Source: Agromyces sp. CF514 (GTDB lineage Bacteria > Actinomycetota > Actinomycetes > Actinomycetales > Microbacteriaceae). From it: a DNA stretch of 64,000 nt. The notes beneath the pieces are model-generated. The model ran no database searches. It was not told the origin of the DNA and was given only the letters and a program-made list of their open reading frames with translations. Position 1 is the first letter of the stretch; the number at the start of each line of letters is the position of its first letter. The DNA lies in assembly GCF_900113185.1 (NCBI RefSeq), contig NZ_FOZD01000002.1, positions 62,001 to 126,000 on the forward strand, read 5' to 3'. Shown piece by piece: positions 24,890 through 33,232 of this stretch. The translations under genes and the position numbers were made by a program.

Positions 24890-27055
24890 TCAGCCGCGCA
24901 GCGCGAGCGTGAACGGCAGCACCGAAGAGGCGCCCGCCAGGCGCAGCTCGCGGGCGGCGACGGTGAGCGACCAGCGGCTGTCTGCGAGGTCGTCGACGAG
25001 CAGCACGCCCCCGGCGGGCAGGTCGAGCCGGTCAGCCGCGAACCTCTGCCAGACGCCCGCGAGCCGGAACGCGCTGTTGCCACCGGGCTGCCCGCTCGGG
25101 CCGCCGTTCACGAGGGTGAGCTCGCCGACGTAGGGCAGGCGCCCGATGCGGGCGAGGCCCTCGGCGAGCGTGCGCACGAGCTCGGGGTGCGAGCGCGACG
25201 GCATCGAGACGACCGCGACCGGCCGTTCGGCCCAGCCCCAGTCGGCGAGCACGCGCACGCACGCGTCGAGCATCTGCGGGGTGACGGGCCGGTCTGGCGC
25301 CCCGGAGGCGAACACCTCGCGCAACGTGCCACCCCAGCCGAGGTCGGTCAGGCGGGCGAGCGCTCGCCCCTCGTCTGCCTGCTCGGTCGGCGCGATGCGG
25401 CCCTTGACCGGCACGCCGAGTCGATCGGCGCCGGTCGGCCAGGCCTTGCGGGGCTCGATCGGCACGCCGACGCGGTCGAGGGCCCCGGATGCCGCGGCCG
25501 CCGCATCGCCGTCGACGTCGCCGGGGAACCAGACCCCGGCGCAGTTGTCGCAGCGGCCGCACGGCGAGGCGGTCTCGTCGTCGAGGGAGCGCTGCAGGAA
25601 GGCCATGCGGCACCCGTCGGTCTGCTCGTACTCGACCATGTGCTGCTGCTCGGCCTCGCGCTCGGCGGCGATGCGCGCGTACCGCTCGGCGTCGTAGCTC
25701 CACGGCTCGCCCGTGGCGATCCACCCGCCCGAGACGCGGCGCACGGCGCCGTCGACGTCGAGCACCTTGAGCAGCAGCTCGAGCGGCGTGCGCCGGATGT
25801 CGACGCGGGCCTCGAGCGCGGGCGTGGAGAGCGGCACATCGGAGAGCTCGTCGATGACCCGGCGCGCTCGATCCTCATCGGGCATCGAGGCGGTCGCGAA
25901 GTAGTGCCAGATCGCGCGATCTTCGGAACCGGGCAGGAGCAGCACGTCGGCGCTCTCGCTCGCACGGCCGGCGCGGCCGACCTGCTGGTAGTACGCAACG
26001 GGCGACGAGGGGGCGCCGACATGCAGCACGAAGCCGAGGTCGGGCTTGTCGAACCCCATGCCGAGCGCGCTCGTGGCGACGAGCGCCTTGACCTCGTTGC
26101 GCTTGAGCAGGCCCTCGGACTCCTCGCGCTCGTCGGGGTCGGTCTGGCCGGTGTAGGCGCGCACGTCGTGGCCGCGCTCGCGCAGCACGCGGGCGATGTC
26201 GGTCGCCGCCGAGACCGTGAGCGTGTAGATGATGCCCGACCCCGGAAGGTCGTCGAGGTGGCTCAGCAGCCAGCCGAGCCGGCTCTCGGAATCGGGCAGC
26301 CGCAGCACCCCGAGCCGCAGCGACGTGCGCGCGAGCGGCCCGCGGATCGTGAGCACCCCCTCGCCCTGGTCGCCGCCTGGGTCGCCGACGGTCGCGCCCA
26401 GCTGTTCCGCGACATCCGCCACGACCCGGCTGTTCGCGGTCGCCGTGGTCGCGAGCACGGGCACCGATGCCGGCATCTGCGCGATGAGGTCGCGCAGGCG
26501 CCGGTAGTCGGGCCTGAAGTCGTGCCCCCAGTCGCTGATGCAGTGCGCCTCGTCGACGACGAGCATGCCCATGCGCCGCACGAGGGTCGGCAGTTGCTGC
26601 TCGCGGAACGAGGGGTTGTTGAGGCGCTCGGGCGAGACGAGCAGGACGTCGACCTCGTCGGCGTCGAGTCGGGCGAGCACGTCGGCCCACTCGTGGGCGT
26701 TGGTCGAGTTGATGGCCACGGCGCGCACGCCTGCCCGTTCGGCGGCCGCGATCTGGTCGCGCATGAGGGCGAGCAGCGGCGAGACGAGCACGGTCGGCCC
26801 GGCGCCCTCACGCCTGAGGAGCAGGGTCGCGACGAAGTACACGGCCGACTTGCCCCACCCGGTGCGTTGCACGACGAGCGCGCGCCGGCGCCCCTCGACG
26901 AGCGCGCGGATCGCCTCGAACTGCCCGTCGTGGAAGACCGCGTCGTCGCGCCCGACGAGCTCGCGCAGGGCTCCGAGCGCCGCGTCGTGGAGCGCCGAAC
27001 CGTCGGGCCCCGCATCGGGGGAGGCGGGTGCGGCGGCGTCGGGGGCTTCGGTCAC
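24890..27055 (-). CDS. recQ: RecQ-type DNA helicase with C-terminal phosphoribosyltransferase-like domain
   Basis: Predicted 721-residue 3'-5' DNA helicase. It shows Walker A TGWGKS (residues 65-70), VVDEAHCISDWGHDFRPDY (DEAH 168-171), TTATAN and the second RecA lobe with YYQQVGRAGR. A Cys cluster near 482-503 (CGRCDNC) is the RecQ zinc subdomain. Instead of an HRDC domain the last 180 residues look like a phosphoribosyltransferase fold, ending in GGVLLVDDLADSRWSLTVAA with the D-D of a PRPP loop. The GTG at 27055 gives MTEAPDA and is preferred; an ATG at 27136 would add 27 residues. It repairs recombination intermediates; the C-terminal role is unknown. Confidence 0.9.
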   Translation of the reverse strand: MTEAPDAAAPASPDAGPDGSALHDAALGALRELVGRDDAVFHDGQFEAIRALVEGRRRALVVQRTGWGKSAVYFVATLLLRREGAGPTVLVSPLLALMRDQIAAAERAGVRAVAINSTNAHEWADVLARLDADEVDVLLVSPERLNNPSFREQQLPTLVRRMGMLVVDEAHCISDWGHDFRPDYRRLRDLIAQMPASVPVLATTATANSRVVADVAEQLGATVGDPGGDQGEGVLTIRGPLARTSLRLGVLRLPDSESRLGWLLSHLDDLPGSGIIYTLTVSAATDIARVLRERGHDVRAYTGQTDPDEREESEGLLKRNEVKALVATSALGMGFDKPDLGFVLHVGAPSSPVAYYQQVGRAGRASESADVLLLPGSEDRAIWHYFATASMPDEDRARRVIDELSDVPLSTPALEARVDIRRTPLELLLKVLDVDGAVRRVSGGWIATGEPWSYDAERYARIAAEREAEQQHMVEYEQTDGCRMAFLQRSLDDETASPCGRCDNCAGVWFPGDVDGDAAAAASGALDRVGVPIEPRKAWPTGADRLGVPVKGRIAPTEQADEGRALARLTDLGWGGTLREVFASGAPDRPVTPQMLDACVRVLADWGWAERPVAVVSMPSRSHPELVRTLAEGLARIGRLPYVGELTLVNGGPSGQPGGNSAFRLAGVWQRFAADRLDLPAGGVLLVDDLADSRWSLTVAARELRLAGASSVLPFTLALRG

Positions 27056-27147
27056 CGTCCCACTCTGGCGGATGCCGCCGACACCCGCACCCGCGATGAC
27101 GGGCCCGCCCGCGGCATCCGGCTCGGAGTGCCCCATGTTCGGGGACG

Positions 27148-27176
27148 TTGCCGGCGGTGACCGGGGAGCGTAGATT
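27148..27176 (+). promoter_or_regulatory. Candidate sigma-70-type promoter of the SGNH gene
   Basis: TTGCCG at 27148-27153 and TAGATT at 27171-27176 are separated by exactly 17 bases. The leader to the ATG at 27252 would be about 68 bases. It also argues that recQ starts at 27055 rather than inside this promoter region. Confidence 0.6.
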
Positions 27177-27251
27177 GCGCGCGCATCCCTGCAACGCGTA
27201 TCGATCCCGTGCGGCGCGACCCGACCGCGCGGGTCAGCGGAAGGACGTGCC

Positions 27252-28094
27252 ATGCCGAGCCATCGCCGGATCCGGAACATGCTGGGAGCGACCGCCGCGG
27301 CGGTCGCGCTCGTCGCGGGAAGCCTCATCGGCGCCGCGGGTGCACAGGCGGCCGCACCCCCGCCGCCTTCGATCGCGGCGCTCGGCGACTCGATCTCGCA
27401 GGCGTACGACGCGTGCGGGTACCGGGCGTGTCCGACCTACAGCTGGTCGACCGGCAGCGTCTCCTCGGTGAACTCGCACGCGTCGCGGCTCAGGGCGCTC
27501 GGCGCGACGGGCCTCGTCGTGACCAACAACTCGGTCGTGTCGGTGAAGGCCGCCGGCCTCCCGGCCCAGGCGCAGGCCGCCGTGACGCAGAAGGCGCAGT
27601 ACGTGACCGTGCAGATCGGCGCGAACGACGCGTGCACGCCGACGGTCGCCGAGATGACACCGACCGCGGCGTACGAGGCGTCGGTGCTCGCCGCCGTCAC
27701 GACGATCAACCAGGGCACGCCGACCGCGAAGATCTTCGTCGCGAGCGTGCCGAACCTCAAGCGCATGTGGGAGGTCAGCAAGTCCAAGGGGGGCGCGAGG
27801 CTCATCTGGGCGGCGGCGCGCATCTGCCAGTCGATGCTCGTGAGGCCGACCAGCACGACGGCGGCCGACAACGCCCGTCGCGATCAGGTGCAGGCGAGGG
27901 TGAACGAGTACAACGCGGCCCTCGCACGGGTCTGCACGCCCGCCCGCAACTGCACGTTCGACAACAACGCCGTCGCGAACTACGTGTTCGCGGCGAGCCA
28001 GATCTCGACGCTCGACTACTTCCACCCGAGCATCGCCGGGCAGGCGAAGCTCGCCGAGATCACCTGGCCGCTGACGCCGTACGGGGCTCCCTGA
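27252..28094 (+). CDS. Secreted SGNH/GDSL hydrolase
   Basis: Predicted 280-residue secreted esterase or lipase-like hydrolase. A signal peptide (about 1-34, AQA-AAP) is followed by the block I motif IAALGDSISQAY with the nucleophile Ser, the Gly/Asn blocks (VQIGANDACTP) and the final block LDYFHPS holding the catalytic Asp and His. Four or more Cys residues suggest disulphide bonds. The start has GGAAGGA upstream. It is a single-gene unit between a good promoter and a hairpin. The substrate (acyl glycans, lipids or polyester) cannot be told. Confidence 0.9.
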   Translation: MPSHRRIRNMLGATAAAVALVAGSLIGAAGAQAAAPPPPSIAALGDSISQAYDACGYRACPTYSWSTGSVSSVNSHASRLRALGATGLVVTNNSVVSVKAAGLPAQAQAAVTQKAQYVTVQIGANDACTPTVAEMTPTAAYEASVLAAVTTINQGTPTAKIFVASVPNLKRMWEVSKSKGGARLIWAAARICQSMLVRPTSTTAADNARRDQVQARVNEYNAALARVCTPARNCTFDNNAVANYVFAASQISTLDYFHPSIAGQAKLAEITWPLTPYGAP

Positions 28095-28168
28095 GCCGGG
28101 CCGGTCGCGACACGGCGGGTGGCCGTTCGCGGCGTTCGCGCGCCGACCCGCTGAGGCACCTCAGGGAC

Positions 28169-28191
28169 GGCGGATGCCGGTGGCATCCGCC
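28169..28191 (+). terminator. Hairpin after the SGNH gene
   Basis: A 10-bp perfect stem GGCGGATGCC / GGCATCCGCC with a three-base loop, 74 bases past the stop. A smaller CTGAGG/CCTCAG hairpin lies at 28151-28164. Confidence 0.6.
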
Positions 28192-28272
28192 TCGCCCGAA
28201 TTAAGGCGGTTGCCCGATACCCGTCGGGTACCTCAGCGACGAACGTCGACTCCAGACGAACAGGGAGTCGAC

Positions 28273-28503
28273 ATGATGATCTCGGAACTGAGCTACCTGC
28301 ACCTGCAGCATGCGGAGGAGGTGCGCATCTCCGCGGAGCTCGAGCGTCGCCGCGAGCAGCAGGAGCGCGACCTCGACGACGACGCCTTCGCCGAGCTGGC
28401 ACGCGGGCGGGGTGCAGGGCGCGGCTGGTGGGCCTCGGTGCTCCACCCGCACGTGCGCCGGGCGGCAGCGGGCCCGTCGCGCGAGCACGCGCGAGCCGCC
28501 TGA
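28273..28503 (+). CDS. Small conserved-looking protein of unknown function
   Basis: Predicted 76-residue protein with no membrane segment. The first half (MMISELSYLHLQHAEEVRIS, then a run of Glu and Arg) is probably a long helix; the second half is Arg/Gly-rich (RGRGAGRGWW). AGGGAG precedes the ATG. An inverted repeat TACCCG-T-CGGGTA lies upstream at 28218-28230 next to TTGCCC, and a strong terminator follows, so it is an independent unit. I do not recognise the family; similar short genes beginning with a long amphipathic helix are common in Microbacteriaceae. Confidence 0.65.
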   Translation: MMISELSYLHLQHAEEVRISAELERRREQQERDLDDDAFAELARGRGAGRGWWASVLHPHVRRAAAGPSREHARAA

Positions 28504-28518
28504 CGAGCACCGACGACC

Positions 28519-28550
28519 CGAGGCCCGCATCGACCGCGATGCGGGCCTCG
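28519..28550 (+). terminator. Terminator after the small protein gene
   Basis: A perfect 14-bp stem (28519-28532 with 28537-28550) and a four-base loop, 15 bases after the stop codon. Confidence 0.85.
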
Positions 28551-28601
28551 GCGTGCCCGGTCCATCGGATCCGGGTCCCCACATCGTGTCACCCGTTCGG
28601 G

Positions 28602-28659
28602 TTGCGTCGGGGCGAGCCCGTGCGTACCCTCAATTCCTAACCGAACAATCGGTCAGGAA
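28602..28659 (+). promoter_or_regulatory. Promoter and PaaR operator of the MFS transporter gene
   Basis: TTGCGT at 28602-28607 and TACCCT at 28625-28630, 17 bases apart, form a plausible promoter. Directly downstream, 28634-28659 is a 26-bp near-perfect palindrome with the half-site TTCCTAACCGA and core CCGAACAATCGGT. It matches three other palindromes in the paa region (30207, 39446, 42129), so the transporter is predicted to be under the same TetR-type repressor. Confidence 0.75.
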
Positions 28660-28722
28660 GTCGGGCAGGGTTGCCGACGATGGCCGTCGGTCCCCATCCC
28701 ACGCCAGAACAACGGAGTTCGC

Positions 28723-30042
28723 ATGTCGACCGATGTCAGAGAGAGCACGAAGACCGGGCGGATGCCCGCAGAGGAACGACGGGTGCTGGCCGGCACCCTC
28801 GTCGGCACCTCGATCGAGTGGTACGACTTCTTCATCTACGCGCAGGCCGCCGGGCTCGTGCTCGCGCCCCTCTTCCTCGCGCCGGTGGCCGAGTCGAACC
28901 CGGGTCTGGCCCAGGTGCTCTCGCTCGCCACGATCGGCATCTCGTTCCTGTTCCGCCCGCTCGGGGCGATCGTCGCCGGCTACCTCGGCGACAAGCTCGG
29001 CCGCAAGAAGATGCTCGTCTTCACGCTCATCATGATGGGGCTCTCGACGGCGCTCATCGGCTTCCTGCCGACGTACGCGGCGATCGGCATCGCCGCTCCC
29101 ATCCTGCTGATCCTGCTCCGCATCCTGCAGGGCTTCTCGGCGGGCGGCGAATGGGGCGGCGCCGCGCTGATGGCCGTCGAGCACGCACCGAACGGCCGCC
29201 GCGGGTTCTTCGGCGCGTTCCCACAGATCGGCGTGCCGGTCGGCATGATCCTCGCCACGTTCACCCTGTGGGTGCTCACGAGCTCGATGTCGCCCGAGGC
29301 GTTCATGGAGTGGGGTTGGCGCATCCCGTTCCTGCTCTCGATCGTGCTCATCGTCGTCGGCTACGCGATCCGCCGCGCGGTCGAGGAGAGCCCGGTCTTC
29401 GAGGAACTGCTGAAGCGCCGCAAGGAGTCCTCGACCCCGCTGCGCGAGCTCTTCCGGCACAACACGAAGCAGGTCGTGCTCACCGCCGTCATCTTCATCG
29501 CGAACAACGCGGCCGGCTACCTGCTCATCGCATACTTCGCCACCTACGCCGTGACGGCGCTCGGCATGGATCGACCGAGCGTGCTGCTCGCGACGACGTT
29601 CGCCTCGTTCGGCTGGCTGATCTTCACCCTCTTCGGCGGGCGCATCTCCGATCGCCTCGGTCGCGTGCGCACGTTCCAGATCGGGTACGTGTTCCTCGCC
29701 CTGTGGGCGATCCCGATGTGGTTCCTCATCGACACGGGCGAGATCGCCTGGTACTTCGTCGCGCTGTTCGTGATGACGTTCGGCCTCGGCCTGTCGTACG
29801 GCCCCCAGGCCGCCCTGTACGCCGAGATGTTCCCGGCGAAGGTGCGGTACTCGGGCGTCTCGATCGGGTACGCGCTCGGCGCGATCCTCGGCGGCGCGTT
29901 CGCGCCCATGATCGCCGAGGCCCTGCTCAACTCGACCGGCCAGTCCTGGACCATCGGCCTGTACATCGCGATCGCCAGCGTGATCTCGCTCATCGGCGTC
30001 TCGCTCGTGAAGGAGACGAAGGGCCGCGACCTGCTCGAGTGA
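28723..30042 (+). CDS. MFS transporter, metabolite:H+ symporter (MHS) type; candidate phenylacetate importer
   Basis: Predicted 439-residue, 12-helix transporter. MHS signs are the start GTSIEWYDFFIYAQAAGLVLAPLFL, the loop motif GYLGDKLGRKKML between helices 2 and 3, and RILQGFSAGGEWGGAALMAVEHAP. The family imports organic acids and osmolytes with protons (ProP, ShiA, KgtP). Its upstream palindrome is the same as those of the phenylacetate genes, so import of phenylacetate or a related aromatic acid is inferred. A very strong terminator follows before paaJ. The start ATG is the first in frame after the operator. Confidence 0.88.
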   Translation: MSTDVRESTKTGRMPAEERRVLAGTLVGTSIEWYDFFIYAQAAGLVLAPLFLAPVAESNPGLAQVLSLATIGISFLFRPLGAIVAGYLGDKLGRKKMLVFTLIMMGLSTALIGFLPTYAAIGIAAPILLILLRILQGFSAGGEWGGAALMAVEHAPNGRRGFFGAFPQIGVPVGMILATFTLWVLTSSMSPEAFMEWGWRIPFLLSIVLIVVGYAIRRAVEESPVFEELLKRRKESSTPLRELFRHNTKQVVLTAVIFIANNAAGYLLIAYFATYAVTALGMDRPSVLLATTFASFGWLIFTLFGGRISDRLGRVRTFQIGYVFLALWAIPMWFLIDTGEIAWYFVALFVMTFGLGLSYGPQAALYAEMFPAKVRYSGVSIGYALGAILGGAFAPMIAEALLNSTGQSWTIGLYIAIASVISLIGVSLVKETKGRDLLE

Positions 30043-30107
30043 GCTGCCGGTTCGCGCGTTCTCGGCGCGCTCTCGGCGCGCTGGAGCGAGCGGATGCCGC
30101 CGACACG

Positions 30108-30143
30108 CGGATGCCCCGGGCGAGCCCTCGCCCGGGGCATCCG
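30108..30143 (+). terminator. Very stable terminator after the MFS gene
   Basis: A perfect 17-bp palindromic stem (30108-30124 with 30127-30143) centred on two bases, 66 bases after the stop. Its outer edge carries the genome's frequent GGATGCC/GGCATCC word. Confidence 0.85.
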
Positions 30144-30175
30144 TCGTCTGCGGCGAGGTCGGATCGTCGCACGTG

Positions 30176-30231
30176 TGGCCAGGACCCGGATCGCCGTGCC
30201 ATAATTACTTCCTGAACGGTCGGTCACTAAT
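30176..30231 (+). promoter_or_regulatory. Promoter and PaaR operator of the paaJ operon
   Basis: CATAAT at 30200-30205 is a good -10, with TGGCCA at 30176-30181 (18-base spacer) as a fair -35. The operator at 30207-30231 overlaps the start region and has the core CTGAACGGTCGGT, identical at 13 of 13 positions to the site next to paaR. Outer arms are weaker than in the other three sites. Confidence 0.72.
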
Positions 30232-30262
30232 TCCGACCCGACGATGACGTCAGGAGACACGC

Positions 30263-31468
30263 ATGCCGGAGGCCTACCTCGTCGGAGGCGTGCGCACGCC
30301 AGTGGGCCGATACGGCGGTGCGCTCGCGAGCGTGCGACCCGACGACCTCGCCGCGCTGGTGGTCGGCGAGGCCGTGCGCCGAGCCGGCCTCGACCGTGCG
30401 ACGCTCGACGCCGGCGTGATCGACGAGGTGATCCTCGGCGCGGCCAACCAGGCCGGTGAGGACAACCGCAACGTCGCCCGCATGGCCGTGCTGCTCGCGG
30501 GCCTGCCCGATTCGACTCCCGGCATCACGGTGAACCGCCTGTGCGCCTCGGGCATGTCGGCGATCACCATGGCCGCCCAGGCGATCCGCGCGGGCGATGC
30601 CGACCTCGTCGTCGCCGGCGGCGTCGAGTCGATGACCAGGGCGCCATGGGTGCAGGCCAAGCCCGACAAGGCCTGGGCGAAGCCCGGCGCCGCCTACGAC
30701 ACCTCGATCGGCTGGCGGTTCCCCAACCCCCGCCTGCTCGCGCGCGACAAGGCCACCTTCTCGATGCCCGAGACGGCCGAAGAGGTCGCGAGGGTCGACG
30801 GCATCTCCCGCGAGGCGGCAGATGCGTTCGCGCTGCGCTCGCAACAGCGGGCGGCCGCGGCCATCGCCGCAGGGCGCTTCGAAGCCGAGATCGTGGGCGT
30901 GCCGCTCGCCCGCGGCGGCGAGGTGCTCGTCGACGAGGGCCCGCGCCCCGAGACGACGCTCGAGGTGCTCGCCGGACTGCGGCCCGTCGTCGCCGGCGGA
31001 TCCGTCGTGACCGCAGGCAACTCCAGCGCGCTCAACGACGGCGCCTCGGCGATCGTCGTCGCCAGCGCCGAGGCCGTCGAGCGCTACGGGCTCGTCCCGC
31101 GTGCACGCGTGGTGGTCGGCGCATCCGCCGGCATCGCCCCCGAGATCATGGGGCTCGGCCCGGTGCCCGCCACCGAGAAGGCCCTCGCCCGCGCCGGACT
31201 CGGCGTCGACGACCTCGGCTCGATCGAGCTCAACGAGGCGTTCGCCACGCAGTCGCTCGCCTCGATGCAGCGCCTCGGCCTCGACCCCGAGCGGGTCAAC
31301 GTCGACGGCGGGGCGATCGCGCTGGGGCATCCGCTCGGCTCGTCGGGCTCCCGCCTCGTCGTGACCCTGCTCGGCCGCATGGAACGCGAGCGCTCGCGCT
31401 ACGGCCTCGCGACCATGTGCGTCGGCGTCGGCCAGGGCTCGGCCCTCATCGTGGAGTGCCTGTCATGA
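30263..31468 (+). CDS. paaJ: Thiolase, 3-oxoadipyl-CoA / 3-oxo-5,6-dehydrosuberyl-CoA thiolase
   Basis: Predicted 401-residue thiolase that cleaves the beta-oxidation intermediates of phenylacetate breakdown into acetyl-CoA and succinyl-CoA. The active-site Cys is C94 in NRLCASGMSA, the catalytic His H356 in GHPLGSSG and the second Cys C386 in CVGVGQG. The start pattern AYLVGGVRTPVGRYGGALA matches the PcaF/PaaJ group. AGGAG precedes the ATG. The stop overlaps the next start in ATGA. It opens a run of five genes controlled by the operator at 30207. A function in the beta-ketoadipate pathway (pcaF) cannot be excluded by sequence, but context favours paaJ. Confidence 0.9.
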   Translation: MPEAYLVGGVRTPVGRYGGALASVRPDDLAALVVGEAVRRAGLDRATLDAGVIDEVILGAANQAGEDNRNVARMAVLLAGLPDSTPGITVNRLCASGMSAITMAAQAIRAGDADLVVAGGVESMTRAPWVQAKPDKAWAKPGAAYDTSIGWRFPNPRLLARDKATFSMPETAEEVARVDGISREAADAFALRSQQRAAAAIAAGRFEAEIVGVPLARGGEVLVDEGPRPETTLEVLAGLRPVVAGGSVVTAGNSSALNDGASAIVVASAEAVERYGLVPRARVVVGASAGIAPEIMGLGPVPATEKALARAGLGVDDLGSIELNEAFATQSLASMQRLGLDPERVNVDGGAIALGHPLGSSGSRLVVTLLGRMERERSRYGLATMCVGVGQGSALIVECLS

Positions 31469-32247
31469 CGGATGCCGCGACGACCCCCGACCCGACCGAC
31501 TCGGCCCTGCGCGACTCGCCCCTGCGCGTCGAACGCCTGCCCGACCGCGTGGTCGCGACCCTCGACCGGCCGGGCGTGCGCAACGCGATCGACCAGCGCA
31601 CGATCGACGCGCTGCACCTGCTGTGCGCCGAGCTCGAGGCGATCCCGCGCATCCTGATCCTCACGGGCGCGGGCGGCGTCTTCGCCTCGGGCGCCGACAT
31701 CGGCGAACTTCGCGATCGCGGCGCCGACGACGCGCGGATGGGCATCAACGCGAACGCGTTCGTGCGGGTGAGCGAACTGCCGATGCCCGTGATCGCGGCC
31801 CTCGACGGCTACGCGCTCGGCGGCGGCGCCGAGCTGGCCTACGCCGCCGACATCCGCATCGCGACTCCGTCGCTCAGGATCGGCAACCCCGAGACCGGAC
31901 TCGGCATCCTCGCCGCGGCGGGAGCGAGCTGGCGGCTGAAGGAGATCGTCGGCGACGCACGCGCGGCCGAACTGCTGCTCACGGGCCGCACGGTCGAAGC
32001 CGACGAGGCCCTGGCCATCGGACTCGTGAGCTCGCTGCACCCGTCGGAGTCCCTGCTCGACGCGGCGCACGCCGTCGCCGATCGCATCGCCCGCAACGAC
32101 CGCGACGCGACCATCGCGACCAAGCGGGTCTTCCGGGCGCCGCGCGCGGCCCACCCCGCCGTCGACCTCGAGGCCCAGGCGGTGCTGTTCGAGAGCCCCG
32201 AGAAGTTCCGACGCATGACCGAGTTCCTCGAACGGAGACGGAAATGA
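31465..32247 (+). CDS. paaF: Enoyl-CoA hydratase (2,3-dehydroadipyl-CoA hydratase)
   Basis: Predicted 260-residue crotonase-fold enzyme. Both catalytic glutamates of true hydratases are present: E123 in GGGAELA and E143 in GNPETGLG. The oxyanion site is in ASGADIGEL. It therefore adds water to a 2,3-enoyl-CoA, in this pathway 2,3-dehydroadipyl-CoA. ATGA overlaps join it to paaJ and to paaH, so the three proteins are made together. The first 20 residues are a Thr/Asp-rich extension with no known role. Confidence 0.85.
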   Translation: MTDAATTPDPTDSALRDSPLRVERLPDRVVATLDRPGVRNAIDQRTIDALHLLCAELEAIPRILILTGAGGVFASGADIGELRDRGADDARMGINANAFVRVSELPMPVIAALDGYALGGGAELAYAADIRIATPSLRIGNPETGLGILAAAGASWRLKEIVGDARAAELLLTGRTVEADEALAIGLVSSLHPSESLLDAAHAVADRIARNDRDATIATKRVFRAPRAAHPAVDLEAQAVLFESPEKFRRMTEFLERRRK

Positions 32248-33131
32248 GCCACGAGACGGTGGATGGCCGTACGGCCACCGGTGCGCCCTCCGACGTCGGC
32301 GTGCTCGGCGGCGGGCGCATGGGCGCGGGCATCGCGCACGCGTTCCTGCTCGCCGGTTCGCGCGTGACCGTCGTCGAACGCGATGCGGATGCCGCGGCCG
32401 CGGCGTCGACGCGCGTGCTCGACTCCGTCGCGGCATCCGTCGCCCGCGGCACCGCCGACCAGGGTGCCGAGGCGATCGGCGCGCGCTTCGCCACGAGCAC
32501 CGACGTCTCTGCGTTCTCGCGGTGCGGGCTCGTGGTCGAGGCCGTGCCCGAGCACCTCGAACTCAAGATCGACGCGCTGACCCGCGTCGAAGCGGTGCTG
32601 GCCGACGACGCCGTGCTCGCCTCGAACACCTCGTCGATCTCGATCGACGAGCTCGCGGCGCTGCTCGAGCGTCCGTCGCGGTTCCTCGGCATGCACTTCT
32701 TCAATCCCGTGCCCGCGTCGACCCTCGTCGAGATCGTGCGCGGCGGCGCCACCGACCGCCAGCTCGTCGACGAGGCGCGCGAATGGGTGCACGCCATCGG
32801 CAAGACGCCGATCGTCGTGGCCGATGCCCCGGGGTTCGCGTCGTCGCGCCTCGGGGTGGCGATCGGCCTCGAGGCGATCCGCATGCTCGAGGACGGCGTC
32901 GCGTCGGCGCAGGACATCGACCTCGCCATGACGCTCGGCTACAAGCATCCGGTCGGACCGCTGCGCCTGACCGACCTCGTCGGCCTCGACGTGCGACTCG
33001 GCATCGCCGACTACCTCGCCGCGAACCTCGGCGACCGCTTCACCCCGCCCACCCTCATGCGCCGCATGGTCGCCGAGGGCAAGCTCGGCCGCAAGACGGG
33101 CGAGGGCTTCTACGTGTGGGACACCGAATGA
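32244..33131 (+). CDS. paaH: 3-hydroxyacyl-CoA dehydrogenase (3-hydroxyadipyl-CoA)
   Basis: Predicted 295-residue NAD-dependent dehydrogenase. The Rossmann motif is VGVLGGGRMGAGIAHAF near residues 18-34. The C-terminal domain has the signature HFFNPVPASTLVEIVRG, and its end ...GRKTGEGFYVWD is typical for the family. It oxidises 3-hydroxyadipyl-CoA, product of PaaF, to the substrate of PaaJ. The start overlaps the paaF stop and has GGAGACGG upstream. Length matches single-domain bacterial members. Confidence 0.9.
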   Translation: MSHETVDGRTATGAPSDVGVLGGGRMGAGIAHAFLLAGSRVTVVERDADAAAAASTRVLDSVAASVARGTADQGAEAIGARFATSTDVSAFSRCGLVVEAVPEHLELKIDALTRVEAVLADDAVLASNTSSISIDELAALLERPSRFLGMHFFNPVPASTLVEIVRGGATDRQLVDEAREWVHAIGKTPIVVADAPGFASSRLGVAIGLEAIRMLEDGVASAQDIDLAMTLGYKHPVGPLRLTDLVGLDVRLGIADYLAANLGDRFTPPTLMRRMVAEGKLGRKTGEGFYVWDTE

Positions 33132-33232
33132 CCCTCGCCCGCGAACCGGACCGCGATCCGTCGATCCTCGCCCTTCCGAAGGCGCCCTGGGACGAAGGTC
33201 GACGGATCGACGATCAGGTGAGGGCGAGATGA
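33128..33232 (+). CDS. 34-codon small ORF coupled between paaH and paaZ
   Basis: This ORF starts in an ATGA with the paaH stop and ends in an ATGA with the upstream paaZ start candidate. It would encode MTLAREPDRDPSILALPKAP followed by 14 more charged residues. Its DNA contains an inverted repeat (33159-33167 with 33204-33212, plus 33172-33176 with 33194-33198) that could fold in the mRNA. It may be a real peptide, a coupling leader that controls paaZ translation, or chance. I recognise no homologue. Confidence 0.4.
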   Translation: MTLAREPDRDPSILALPKAPWDEGRRIDDQVRAR

